57,574 nt of DNA from Clostridiales bacterium Firm_08 (GTDB lineage: Bacteria > Bacillota > Clostridia > Oscillospirales > QAKW01). The number at the start of each line of letters is the position of its first letter. Position 1 is the stretch's first letter. The stretch spans positions 1-57,574 of the forward strand of contig LVAN01000005.1 in assembly GCA_001604045.1 (NCBI GenBank), given 5' to 3'. Under the pieces are notes generated by a model. It was not told the origin of the DNA. It was given only the letters and a program-made list of their open reading frames with translations, and searched no databases. This document shows, in pieces, positions 6,382 to 15,010 of the stretch. A program made the position numbers and the translations under genes.

Positions 6382-8115
6382 ATGCCGTATTGTTCTAAAT
6401 GCGGGAAGGAAATCAAGCAAGGTGTCGCCTTTTGCGGGAACTGTGGAAATCAGATCGTGTCAGTCAAAAGTGCAGCCTCGGTATCGGACGGTCAAAAAAG
6501 CCTTGATGTCAAGAGGACGGCAGAAAAAGCGAAAGAATTTTTTTCACACTTTTATGTGGATTATGATTCAAAGATTTTCAAATTTTCGATGATCCTGCTA
6601 TTGGCGTTCGGCGCAGGCGTGCCGGTTTTCAACCTGATTATGTCGATACTGCCCTTTAAGATAAGCGAGGTAATGTTTGACGGCGCGTATGACTTGCTGG
6701 AGCTTTTGACTTGCCTCGTTTTGTTTGGGGTCCTGATCGCTCCGATATTAAGAAAAAAACATAAAACGTCGGTCAAAAGATCTGATTTACTAACGATATT
6801 CTGGATCGTTTCGAATGTGTTAAATGTTTTTGTCTTTTTCGCGGGAGATCTTTATCATTATATCCTGTTTTCCAACTATGCTTCCGAGATTATCAAAACA
6901 TTAGCGGTGGTTTCGACAGTGGCGCTGCTTCTCAAAAACAGACCCAAACGCCCGTTCGTTTTGATGCTTTCCGCGTTATCTTTCGCTTTGTCAAACAGTA
7001 CAATATTGCTCATACAACTGGAAATTTCTTTGCATAATCTTTCAAGAAGCCTTTCGGCGGTTTCGGGAAAACAGGTGTCCTTTATAAATGTCGACATTTT
7101 ACGCGCACTTGTGTTTATTGTTCTAACGGTGGTATTGTTCTTGCTGATGTATCTCATCCCGCGTAAGGTCAGCAAATGGATGATCCTTGTGCCGACTTTG
7201 GGCGCAGAGATCTTGATATTGACGGAATTTTCAGATGATTATTTGGCGTTTGTTCCAAACTATCTTATTCAAACGGGCGTCGTCTTGTTTTTTGCCCTGG
7301 CGGCGTTGAGCTGTACCAGACAGCCGGGCGACTATGCGATCGTGAAAAATAAAAAAAGCGCGCTCAAGGTAAGCGTCGCTTCCGCAAGTCTGTCGGTGGT
7401 TGTAGTGGTCTCCTACTTATTGATTTCGGCGATTGTCTGCGGCACACAGATCAACAGCGGTATCGAAAAATGGCACGATCAGATCATTGCGGGGAATATG
7501 GGGAGAATAACTCAATGGGACGAGATGGAAAGCGACATTTTCGAATATTCGGCAACGAAGTTTGTGGCACCGTTTGTGGATGAATACTCGTTGTATAAAA
7601 CGTTGGATGAAAACCGTGACACGATGGAGGACATTGCGGTATGTTACGCAGCGTATCATCCCGATAGCACTTCCGGCACCAGTTCCTATATTGCGAAAAA
7701 GTTCTCGGAGATCCCTAAGGATGTTGTGGAAACCTGGAAAAGCAAAGAGTTCCTGCGGGGATATTATGACAAGTATATGTCGATGAAGCCGAAAGCTGAA
7801 AAGATCATAGTCTCAGCGACTATAGATGTGGCGTACGGTGGCAGGATCGACTTTTATGTGAAAAATGATAACGCAATGCCGGTATCGGAATGCACCGTCA
7901 ATTACAATTTTACCTTGATGTTCATTCCTTCCGATTCCTATTCGGGCCCGAAATATGAACGCGGTTCGAAAACAGTCGTCGTAAAAGATATAAATGGAAA
8001 ATCCTCGGAAACAGAAACAGTATACTTTGATCCGGACGATTATTATGACAGCTACGGTTCATACATACTGGTGAATGTAGTGAACTCTGACGTAAGCGTG
8101 ATCTCTGTTAAATAA
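6382..8115 (+). CDS. Zinc-ribbon multi-pass membrane protein
   Basis: A 577-residue protein with an N-terminal zinc ribbon (Cys4, Cys7, Cys18, Cys21: CSKCG...CGNCG) and a charged linker. About nine hydrophobic segments span residues 60-360. The hydrophilic C-terminal region (about 370-577) begins after a last membrane helix and is probably outside the cell. The middle and end match no family I can name. It starts 17 bases after the first zinc-ribbon gene with AGAGAGGGGAAA as ribosome binding site, so the pair is one operon under Xre control. Both proteins share the same cytosolic ribbon/membrane/exterior layout, which suggests a sensing or stress role at the membrane. This is inference only. 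Confidence 0.85.
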   Translation: MPYCSKCGKEIKQGVAFCGNCGNQIVSVKSAASVSDGQKSLDVKRTAEKAKEFFSHFYVDYDSKIFKFSMILLLAFGAGVPVFNLIMSILPFKISEVMFDGAYDLLELLTCLVLFGVLIAPILRKKHKTSVKRSDLLTIFWIVSNVLNVFVFFAGDLYHYILFSNYASEIIKTLAVVSTVALLLKNRPKRPFVLMLSALSFALSNSTILLIQLEISLHNLSRSLSAVSGKQVSFINVDILRALVFIVLTVVLFLLMYLIPRKVSKWMILVPTLGAEILILTEFSDDYLAFVPNYLIQTGVVLFFALAALSCTRQPGDYAIVKNKKSALKVSVASASLSVVVVVSYLLISAIVCGTQINSGIEKWHDQIIAGNMGRITQWDEMESDIFEYSATKFVAPFVDEYSLYKTLDENRDTMEDIAVCYAAYHPDSTSGTSSYIAKKFSEIPKDVVETWKSKEFLRGYYDKYMSMKPKAEKIIVSATIDVAYGGRIDFYVKNDNAMPVSECTVNYNFTLMFIPSDSYSGPKYERGSKTVVVKDINGKSSETETVYFDPDDYYDSYGSYILVNVVNSDVSVISVK

Positions 8116-8131
8116 GGACGCTGTTCAAACA

Positions 8132-8167
8132 AACAAATACCGGCTGAATTTCAGCCGGTATTTGTTA
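8132..8167 (+). terminator. Rho-independent terminator after zinc-ribbon operon
   Basis: AACAAATACCGGCTGA pairs with TCAGCCGGTATTTGTT around a 3-base loop, followed by ATT. It lies between convergent genes and may serve both. Confidence 0.85.
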
Positions 8168-8209
8168 TTGGGTGGCGGTGCGGTTGGAGTCAACCGCGCG
8201 GACGGGGAC

Positions 8210-9358
8210 TCAGCGCGGTTTGAGCAGGCGGGCCTCCGCCTTGAGATATACTGTCCTCGCGAGGGAAAATACGCCGTTTGCCGCTTTTCGGACCAGCCGG
8301 CGAAGGCTTACGTCATAGATCGCGGCGGAGATCAGCCCGAACGCGAAAACAAGCAGCGACAGGGCAAGCGTCCACGCCGCGACATGCCGGTGACCGAAGC
8401 TCCGGTAAACGAGATCCCAGAGGGCGGGCCTGTAATACATACGCAGTATGAGATTTTCATGAATGATATAGACGAGCAGCGAAAGCCCGGAAAGATAGTT
8501 GATCGCCTTGTTTTTGAACGTCAGTTTGCGCGCCAGGTTGAACAGCGCGACAGACATGGCGACCAGGAAAGGATTGTAGTTGGTCGCCCAATGCAGCACC
8601 TTGTCGTTCAGGGCTGAAATATGAAGCCCCGCGGCGTTCGCCGCGGCGGCGATCCCGACATAGCCGGCAAAACCGATGAGCAGCAGGATGATGTTGCCCT
8701 TGGTGCTTGCCGCGAATTCCGGCGCATACAGTTTGATATACGCCATCACGAAATAAATGGCGATCCACAGCACAAGATTGGAGGAGAAAAACAGATCTCT
8801 TTTTATAAAAGCGAACCCGAAATATAACACGAACAGGGCGGCGGAACATCTGAAAAGACCCTGTTTGTCCAGTTTGCGGATCACGGTGTTCAAATACGGA
8901 TGGATGGGATAAAAGAGCAGGTAGCAGGTCAGATACCAGTTGTTGGCAAGCGTTGTCGGCAAAAAGCTTCTGAGGATCATCACCCGCGCGACGTCGCCCT
9001 GCCGGAGGATCATCGTTACGGCGAGAATGACCATGGAGACGAACCATATCTCCGAAAGCATGAAAAACCATTTGCGCTTGTTCCATTTGGCGGAGTCAAG
9101 CAAAAACCAGGCGGAGCAGATAAAAAAGACGGTGTTTCCCCAATGCCCGAAATATGAAAAGAGCATCAAAAGAAACTTATGCGGGTCGACGGTGGCGACG
9201 GACAGGTCGATCACGTAACTACCCGACGGGACGTAAGGGTTCGCGCTTCTGAGCGTCTGGACGACGTGGGAGATCACGATCAGAACGATCGCGGCGATCT
9301 TTAGCAATTCTATCCCGGAATTCCGGGTCTTCGCGCCGGGCTTTTTATCAAGATCCAT
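8210..9358 (-). CDS. Acyltransferase-3 family membrane protein
   Basis: A 382-residue integral membrane protein of the OafA/YrhL acyltransferase-3 type, which moves acyl groups (usually acetyl) onto surface polysaccharides or glycolipids. The start RNSGIELLKIAAIVLIVISH is the hallmark first helix with the catalytic-region His. FGHWGNTVFFICSAWFLLDS follows as the second conserved block, and about ten helices run to residue 360. The ATG at 9358 is preferred to the upstream in-frame one at 9415 because AAGGAATA precedes it and the family start follows directly. The gene stands alone, convergent with the zinc-ribbon operon, beside secreted carbohydrate-active proteins. Confidence 0.88.
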   Translation of the reverse strand: MDLDKKPGAKTRNSGIELLKIAAIVLIVISHVVQTLRSANPYVPSGSYVIDLSVATVDPHKFLLMLFSYFGHWGNTVFFICSAWFLLDSAKWNKRKWFFMLSEIWFVSMVILAVTMILRQGDVARVMILRSFLPTTLANNWYLTCYLLFYPIHPYLNTVIRKLDKQGLFRCSAALFVLYFGFAFIKRDLFFSSNLVLWIAIYFVMAYIKLYAPEFAASTKGNIILLLIGFAGYVGIAAAANAAGLHISALNDKVLHWATNYNPFLVAMSVALFNLARKLTFKNKAINYLSGLSLLVYIIHENLILRMYYRPALWDLVYRSFGHRHVAAWTLALSLLVFAFGLISAAIYDVSLRRLVRKAANGVFSLARTVYLKAEARLLKPR

Positions 9359-9546
9359 GGCAGATATTCCTTCTTTTTTTGTTTTTATGATACCGTAACG
9401 CGAAAAAAATGTCAACCGGATTTTCGGAGACGGACATTGTGAAAAACTAACAAAAAAGTAACGATTTTTTCGTATATATTCACTATGGATTTCCGGGCGG
9501 CATTCAATTATAATAAAAGTGTATAACCATAAACGGAGGGAAAACT

Positions 9547-12500
9547 ATGAAACACGCAAAACGGATCCTGACCGTGCTGCTGGCGGCGGTGATGCTGCTG
9601 TCCCTCGGCACGGCATACAGCTTTGCGGCGGGAGAGACGCTCGCGACCTACGGCATCACGCTGGACGAGAGCTACACCGTCACGGGCAGCGGCACGGCGT
9701 TTACCGTCAGGCTGCCGAACGGCAGACCGAGAGTGCCGCAGGTCAGTTGTTCCGGCGGTACGGTACAGCAGGCGTTTTTGTCGGATAATGAGACGAGCGC
9801 CGTCGCTACCGTTGTCAAAGGCACGAAAACGATCACCATCACATTCGTGAAAAACGCGAGCGCCGGTTTTGTGCTGCAATACGATGACTATTACACCTTC
9901 ACGCCGACCTTCGCGGCGACGTCTTTCACGTCGAGCAACACGTCGGTCGCCACCGTCACAAGCGCCGGCGTCGTACATATCGTGGGGGTCAGCAGCAGCC
10001 CTGTCACCATCACGGCGACAAAAGGCTCGTCAACGCAGACGCTGACCATCACCAAGACCATCCGCGCGGTACTCGGCATCTGGATGCTGACCGGACAGTC
10101 CAACGCGGCGGTCAACTACTACAACAAGAGCGAGGCGCTCGTACCCAAACTCGGCACCTGCCTGCATTACGGCTGGCAGTTCACCGCCAACCAGGATACC
10201 ATCTCGTACACACTGCCGTCGGCATTCGTCCCGATGACCAACACGGACGGCACGGCGAACGTCGGCAGTAACGAGCCGGGACTTGCCTCCACTCTGTATG
10301 ACAAACTGGGAGAAAAAGTCCTGCTGATGAACGGCGCCATCTCCGGCACCGGCATCGGCAAGTTCCTGCCGGGGTGCAGCACCGATGCCCGCAACTACAC
10401 CTGGGCGCACACCAACGAGGTGTTCGAAGGCGCCGAGGCGCTGTGGTCGGCAAGCGCGTTCCAGGCCAAATACGAGACCCGCGTGCGCTCTTTCTTCTTT
10501 ATGCAGGGCGAGGCGGAGGTCAATAAAGACTGGACCGTGCACTACAACGGTTTCGCGGTCAATAAAAACACCAACGCCTTCACCTCCCGCGGCGTCACCT
10601 ATCCGGTGGGATCCCATACGTGGTTTTCCTATATGACAGATATCCTTGGGTTTGACAACTGCTTTGACATTTTGATCGGCTGGCGTCCTGTCGGCATCAC
10701 CCGGTCCACCCGTACGGCACAGCTCAAACTCGCCGAGGATTTTGATAACTACTACATCGCCACCCGCGTCAATCAGACCTTCTCCTATCCGGAGGGGACG
10801 TTCCGCTACGACAACCTGCACAACTCGCAGATCGGGCGCAACTACCTCGGTCAGTCCGCGGCGGGCAAAGCGGCGGCGGTCTACCGCGGCGCCGACTGCC
10901 TGGAAGCCGCGACGAGCGCCGTGGCGTATTTCGACAAGATCGGATATGCCGACGGGTCGACTTTCTACGTCCGCCCCGGCGACTTCTATAACTACTGCAC
11001 CCGCGCCTATCCGTTCACCAGCGACGATCCCTTCAACATCGTCATCGAGGATAACGGCAAGGCTGTGGATTTTGACGGCGTCAATGATTTCCAGATCAAG
11101 GCAAGCGCGCCGCAGGGTTACAGATGCCAGATGAAGATCTACTCCTATACGAATTCCACCACTCCGCTTGCCACCATCACCATCCAGGTGGTCGGTGACG
11201 GCGCGACCGGCGCGCAGAGCACGGCCAACGTTTACTCCTGGTCGTTCTCAAACGGCAACGCCACCACGACGAGCGGAAACATCAACCTGGTAGACGGCGG
11301 GCTGGGCAACGGCGCGTTCGCGCTGTCCACAGATCTGACGCTGAGCTACGACGGTTACTGGTCCATCGAGTGGCAGGCGACGAATACCGCCAGCGGCTCG
11401 ATGGTCATGTCCTCCTCCGACGCGGCGGCGACCGCCAACTCGGACGGCGGCAAGCCGGACTTCATGTTCATCTACTACTACAATACAACGGGCTGGCGTA
11501 TCTTCCGCGACACCGCCTACACCGATTATTTCTGGAAGACCTGGACGGGCGGTACGGCGACCGGTACGCACACCTATAAGATCGAATGCTCCGATCATAT
11601 CTATTCCTTCTCGATCGACGGCGTCGTCAGCGAGACCAAAGAGCTGGTCCAGGGCCACGGCAGCTACGCGGCGGGTGCTACCGTCTCGGGTTCCGGGAAG
11701 GGCTATTACAGCGACCAGTGGAACGTCCACTACATTCTGGGCGGCGTCAACGAAAGCGGCACCAGCGGCACGCATTATAAGTACAACGGCACTGTTTCCT
11801 ATCTCACCATCAAGACGGCGCCTTCTACCCGCCGGATCACCAAGATCGCCGGCAAGAGCGTCACGCCGGAGAGCGGCTCCGGCACGGCGGCGGATCCGTA
11901 TGTCGTCAGCGCGAACATCACGCGGGGCACCGTCGTTGACGCGTCTTACTTCACCACCGACGGCCCGACGGAAAAGCTGACGATCGCCAAGAGCAGATTT
12001 GGCGGCGCCGCCATCGACAATGTTGTCTGCGACGATACGACGACGCTGTACGCGATGCTCACCGGATCTCTCGCGAGCAACTCCACCTACTATCGCGTCG
12101 ATCTTGTCGCTACCGGCGGCGTGGCGTCTCCGCTGTTTTCCATGACCGTTGCCGAAGTCGAGACTGTCGCGATGGCAAATCCCTCCGACCGGTACAGGGT
12201 GTTGTGGCAGATCACGCAGACGACCACCGCCGCGTATAAAGCGCAGACCGGCGACATCAAGGTCCTTGATTACGGCCTGGTCTACGCGCAGGATATCGAC
12301 GTGCTTTCCCGGTATATTTTCTACGCGACGCACCACAGGGATACGAGCGGGATGGAAATCGCCCCGCTGGCGTATGACAGCGAGGAGACGGGTCTTACCC
12401 GTGTTTACGGCAATTATATGTATCGTATCAAAAACCTGAAAAAGAACAGGGTGAGAGCCGCCGCTCCGTACATTAGGTATCAGCTGAACGGAGAGATCAT

Positions 12501-12600
12501 TACCGAGTACGGCGCCATAGGCGCGACGTCCACGATGCTTGACGGCTACATCCGCGGCATCGGGCCGACGCTCCAGCTGACAGACGGGCTGGATGATTAA
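9547..12600 (+). CDS. Large secreted SGNH/sialate-O-acetylesterase-like protein with LamG-like and shared C-terminal domains
   Basis: A 1017-residue exported protein. It has a signal peptide (about 1-28), an all-beta N-terminal region ending in a Big2-like Ig repeat (about 115-165), and a catalytic module (about 176-455) that begins GIWMLTGQSNA. The GQSN nucleophile motif belongs to the SASA/CE6-like carbohydrate esterases, and YDNLHNSQIGRN supplies the likely Asp/His pair. A beta-sandwich of LamG/concanavalin type lies at about 555-760. Residues 871-1017 form a domain that recurs at the end of the 1512-residue protein at 39128 (VLDYGLVY..., ETGLTRVY, RAAAPYIRY). It probably deacetylates an extracellular glycan. 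There is no LPXTG, SLH or dockerin. CGGAGGG precedes the ATG. Confidence 0.85.
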   Translation: MKHAKRILTVLLAAVMLLSLGTAYSFAAGETLATYGITLDESYTVTGSGTAFTVRLPNGRPRVPQVSCSGGTVQQAFLSDNETSAVATVVKGTKTITITFVKNASAGFVLQYDDYYTFTPTFAATSFTSSNTSVATVTSAGVVHIVGVSSSPVTITATKGSSTQTLTITKTIRAVLGIWMLTGQSNAAVNYYNKSEALVPKLGTCLHYGWQFTANQDTISYTLPSAFVPMTNTDGTANVGSNEPGLASTLYDKLGEKVLLMNGAISGTGIGKFLPGCSTDARNYTWAHTNEVFEGAEALWSASAFQAKYETRVRSFFFMQGEAEVNKDWTVHYNGFAVNKNTNAFTSRGVTYPVGSHTWFSYMTDILGFDNCFDILIGWRPVGITRSTRTAQLKLAEDFDNYYIATRVNQTFSYPEGTFRYDNLHNSQIGRNYLGQSAAGKAAAVYRGADCLEAATSAVAYFDKIGYADGSTFYVRPGDFYNYCTRAYPFTSDDPFNIVIEDNGKAVDFDGVNDFQIKASAPQGYRCQMKIYSYTNSTTPLATITIQVVGDGATGAQSTANVYSWSFSNGNATTTSGNINLVDGGLGNGAFALSTDLTLSYDGYWSIEWQATNTASGSMVMSSSDAAATANSDGGKPDFMFIYYYNTTGWRIFRDTAYTDYFWKTWTGGTATGTHTYKIECSDHIYSFSIDGVVSETKELVQGHGSYAAGATVSGSGKGYYSDQWNVHYILGGVNESGTSGTHYKYNGTVSYLTIKTAPSTRRITKIAGKSVTPESGSGTAADPYVVSANITRGTVVDASYFTTDGPTEKLTIAKSRFGGAAIDNVVCDDTTTLYAMLTGSLASNSTYYRVDLVATGGVASPLFSMTVAEVETVAMANPSDRYRVLWQITQTTTAAYKAQTGDIKVLDYGLVYAQDIDVLSRYIFYATHHRDTSGMEIAPLAYDSEETGLTRVYGNYMYRIKNLKKNRVRAAAPYIRYQLNGEIITEYGAIGATSTMLDGYIRGIGPTLQLTDGLDD

Positions 12601-12616
12601 ACGAAAAACGGCATAA

Positions 12617-12649
12617 TGAGACGGGAGAGCGGAACGCTCTCCCGTCTCA
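12617..12649 (+). terminator. Hairpin after the secreted esterase-like gene
   Basis: TGAGACGGGAGAGC pairs with GCTCTCCCGTCTCA (14 bp, 5-base loop). No T run follows, so termination may be partial. The rest of the gap to 12743 shows nothing else. Confidence 0.6.
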
Positions 12650-12743
12650 GACTATCAAAAAAGTCATTTCACCACAGAGAAACATAAAATCAAAATACGG
12701 ATCAGCCAATACCGATTTTCTACGGAAATGTGAGGTGAGCGAT

Positions 12744-13805
12744 ATGTCCAGCGTTTATTATGTAAAGGAATACCTGCTTCCCGGCGGGACGGACAGCGAC
12801 GCGATCGACCGTTGTTTCGCGGCGGCAAACGCGTCCGGGGGAGAGAAAACGGTCATCTTTGACGGCAAAGATTTTCAGATCGACCGGGCGATCCGCGTTT
12901 CCTCCGACACGCGGGTCATCGTGGACGGCTGCGCCATCCGGCAAAACGACGGCGTTTTTGACAACGTTTTTCGCGGGGACAATCTCGTGTTGAGCGGGAT
13001 AGATCCCTACGGGATCCCGCTTGATGTGACGCCTCTTTCGGGCATCAGGATCATCGGGAAAGGCGGCGCCCGCCTCATCGGCACCGGCAAGCCGCGCGTC
13101 GGGTATCATCCGTTCTTTCGGGAATATCAGGAAATGACCGGGGACTTTTGGGGCTGGCGAACGCTGATGATCTCTTTTTCCTGCTGCGACGGCCTGGAGC
13201 TGGCGGGGTTCCGGCTGGAGAGGACGATGTGCTGGGCGGTCAGTTTTGACAACTGTCAGAACTGCCACGTGCATGATCTCGACATCCGTTCCTGTGTGAA
13301 AAACGGGGACGGCGTCGACTTCCGCTCGGGGTGTCACCACTGCGTCGCGGAAAACATCACCGGCTTTACGTCGGATGATACCGTCGCCTGCACGGCGCTC
13401 GCGACCGGCAGGGCGGAACAGCCGCTGTCCAAATATCTTTCCACACTGGAACCGTACAATGACAGCCATGAAACGATAGACGGAAGTATCCACCACATCA
13501 CCATCCGCAACATTTTTACGGGCGGGCATCACCACGGCGTGATCTGCCTTGCCGCGTTCGGCAATCAGGTGCATGACATAGACATCTCCGATATCCGGGA
13601 GTCCGGCGAGGGAGACCGGGAAGCCACCGTAAAGATCTATACGGGATACGGCGGCGGGTATAAAAGCGGGGATATCCGTGATATCCGGATCAGCAATGTT
13701 GTTTCAAACATCGCGGAAACCGCCGTGCTGATCCGATGCGACGCCGCGAACGTAACGGCGGAGAATATCGAGCAAAACCGTCCCGGCGGCAAACGGATCG
13801 GCTGA
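12744..13805 (+). CDS. Right-handed beta-helix protein, glycoside hydrolase 28/pectate-lyase-like
   Basis: A 353-residue protein built of parallel beta-helix coils. It opens with GGTDSDAIDRCFAAAN, the start of pectinase-superfamily proteins, and has the GH28-like block CVKNGDGVDFRSGCHHCVAENI followed by TSDDTVACTAL, where acidic pairs comparable to the polygalacturonase catalytic Asp residues occur. No signal peptide is visible, so it may act on imported oligosaccharides in the cytosol. ATG at 12744 is chosen over the in-frame GTG at 12735 because that GTG lies inside the ribosome binding site GAGGTGA. The glycan substrate is unknown. Confidence 0.8.
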   Translation: MSSVYYVKEYLLPGGTDSDAIDRCFAAANASGGEKTVIFDGKDFQIDRAIRVSSDTRVIVDGCAIRQNDGVFDNVFRGDNLVLSGIDPYGIPLDVTPLSGIRIIGKGGARLIGTGKPRVGYHPFFREYQEMTGDFWGWRTLMISFSCCDGLELAGFRLERTMCWAVSFDNCQNCHVHDLDIRSCVKNGDGVDFRSGCHHCVAENITGFTSDDTVACTALATGRAEQPLSKYLSTLEPYNDSHETIDGSIHHITIRNIFTGGHHHGVICLAAFGNQVHDIDISDIRESGEGDREATVKIYTGYGGGYKSGDIRDIRISNVVSNIAETAVLIRCDAANVTAENIEQNRPGGKRIG

Positions 13806-13819
13806 AAGGACGTTGAATG

Positions 13820-13853
13820 AGGCTCTCCACGGTCTTTGACCGCGGGGAGCCTT
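13820..13853. terminator. Terminator hairpin between convergent genes
   Basis: AGGCTCTCCACGGTC pairs with GACCGCGGGGAGCCT (one wobble, one mismatch), followed by TATATATT. It probably serves both the beta-helix gene and the minus-strand MBL-fold gene. Confidence 0.65.
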
Positions 13854-13882
13854 ATATATTCATTGTCTGCGGGGAGAGCGGG

Positions 13883-14719
13883 TCAGATCTCCACGGTCAT
13901 ACCGTCGTAGGAGACAAGGCAGCCGCACTCCGCGGCGAGGGGGACGAGTTCGTCGTAGGTCGCCCCGCCGTTATGAGAAAAGTGATTGAGGCAGACGCGG
14001 GTGGACGGGTCGGCGCAGCCGGTCTCTTTCATGCGATCCATAAACACCCGGCAGGTATCCAGTCCCAGGTGGCCGCCGTGGAGTTTGCCGGGGATGAGCT
14101 GATGGGTGCAGTCCAGACTGATGTAGTCGATGTGTTTCGGGTGGTCGGTCAGCCATTTCCATACCGGCTCGTCGAGGTAGGCGGTGTCGTGGGCGTAGAG
14201 CAGCGTCTTTTGCCCGTCGTCGATGAGATAGAGAAACGGCCCCGATCCCTCGTCGTGGTGCGCGGGGACGGGCGTTACGGTGTAGGAAAGCACTTTGAAA
14301 GGCTCATAGGCTTTCACCTCGTGGAAGGCGAGAACGCCGGAGTCCGCGATCCGCGGGTTTTCCCGCAGCGGCAGGAGTTTTTCCATCACCTTGTCACTGC
14401 CGTACAGGTGTAAAACGGAGCCGTTCGGCACGACGGCGTAGCCCGGACGGCGCATCGCCAGATCCATCGGAAACAGATGGTCGCCGTGGGAGTGGGTGAT
14501 GAGGCAGTGGGAAATACCCCGCAGATCCAGCCCCCGCGTCAGCAGGTGCATATAGGTGTCCGGCGGATAGTCGATCAGCAGTTCATCATTGACGATCGCC
14601 TGGGAGCGCGTGCGGATGTTTTTGCCGCCCGCCTCCAGGGTACGGCGGCAGGTATCGCAGGTGCAAAACAGCGAGGGAACGCCCTCCGCCGCGGCGGTGC
14701 CGAGGTATTGAAGTTTCAT
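13883..14719 (-). CDS. MBL-fold metallo-hydrolase (PhnP-like)
   Basis: A 278-residue metallo-beta-lactamase-fold hydrolase. The N-terminus MKLQYLGTAAAEGVPSLFC followed by CDTCRR is that of the PhnP branch, which hydrolyses cyclic phosphodiesters. Metal ligands include the HSHGDH motif near residue 96, HH in VPAHHDEG (about 177), the Asp in LYAHDTAYL and a final His in LNHFSH. The Cys pair fits the structural zinc site of PhnP. There are no phosphonate genes nearby, so the PhnP reaction itself is not implied and a general phosphodiesterase or lactonase role is possible. The ATG follows AGGGGGGC. Confidence 0.88.
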   Translation of the reverse strand: MKLQYLGTAAAEGVPSLFCTCDTCRRTLEAGGKNIRTRSQAIVNDELLIDYPPDTYMHLLTRGLDLRGISHCLITHSHGDHLFPMDLAMRRPGYAVVPNGSVLHLYGSDKVMEKLLPLRENPRIADSGVLAFHEVKAYEPFKVLSYTVTPVPAHHDEGSGPFLYLIDDGQKTLLYAHDTAYLDEPVWKWLTDHPKHIDYISLDCTHQLIPGKLHGGHLGLDTCRVFMDRMKETGCADPSTRVCLNHFSHNGGATYDELVPLAAECGCLVSYDGMTVEI

Positions 14720-14783
14720 AAAGAGCCCCCCTTATTTTTGATACTTCTATTGTAGCACACGCCGCCGGAAATGCAAGTTTTTC

Positions 14784-14812
14784 TTGACAAAATATCGCGC
14801 GTGCGGTATTAT
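14784..14812 (+). promoter_or_regulatory. Sigma-A promoter of the aromatic amino acid operon
   Basis: TTGACA (14784-14789), a 17-bp spacer and TATTAT (14807-14812) place transcription start near 14819, about 30 bases before the leader peptide start. Confidence 0.9.
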
Positions 14813-14848
14813 AAAAACAAATTATAAGAAGAAGGAGGCAAACAGACG

Positions 14849-14914
14849 GTGAAAATGACGGCGAACCTGTTTTATTATTACTTTACGACGGACTGTCTGT
14901 GCGCCGCGGCGTAA
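14849..14914 (+). CDS. Phe/Tyr leader peptide of the aromatic operon
   Basis: A 21-codon reading frame with a strong ribosome binding site (AAGGAGG, 14832-14838), starting at GTG 14849 or at the in-frame ATG 14855. Codons 8-12 are TTT TAT TAT TAC TTT (Phe-Tyr-Tyr-Tyr-Phe) inside LFYYYFTT, exactly the end-product amino acids of the downstream operon. It ends in TAA just before a set of competing hairpins and a terminator. By analogy with pheA, pheST and trp leaders, its translation would sense charged tRNA-Phe/tRNA-Tyr and set read-through of the terminator at 14942. It was recognised from codon content, position and structure rather than by homology. Confidence 0.85.
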   Translation: MKMTANLFYYYFTTDCLCAAA

Positions 14915-14959
14915 GCCCCTTCCCGAAACGGTAACAGACAGCCCGCATCTTGCTTTCGG
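14893..14959 (+). promoter_or_regulatory. Attenuator: pause and antiterminator pairings
   Basis: CTGTCTGT (14893-14900, inside the leader) pairs perfectly with ACAGACAG (14934-14941) as a candidate pause/protector hairpin. CCGAAA (14923-14928) can instead pair with TTTCGG (14954-14959), which would break the inner stem of the terminator. A ribosome stalled on the Phe/Tyr codons leaves CCGAAA free, and one at the TAA covers it, so the logic is that of trp-type attenuation. The pairings are read by eye, not folded. Confidence 0.65.
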
Positions 14960-14993
14960 CGAAAACAGCGCCGGACGGATCGCGGGATTTTTT
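14942..14993 (+). terminator. Attenuator terminator of the aromatic operon
   Basis: The outer stem CCCGC-ATC pairs with GATCGCGGG, and an inner hairpin CGGCG-aaaacag-CGCCG stacks within it. Six T residues follow (14988-14993). It lies between the leader peptide and the first structural gene, as expected for a conditional terminator. Confidence 0.75.
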
Positions 14994-15010
14994 ATGCGAA
15001 GGAGAAAGAT

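Noticed and set aside
14784-15010. T-box or SAM-type riboswitch in the aromatic operon leader
   Set aside because: No T-box consensus, specifier loop or other aptamer core is present, and the short Phe/Tyr-coding leader explains the region better.
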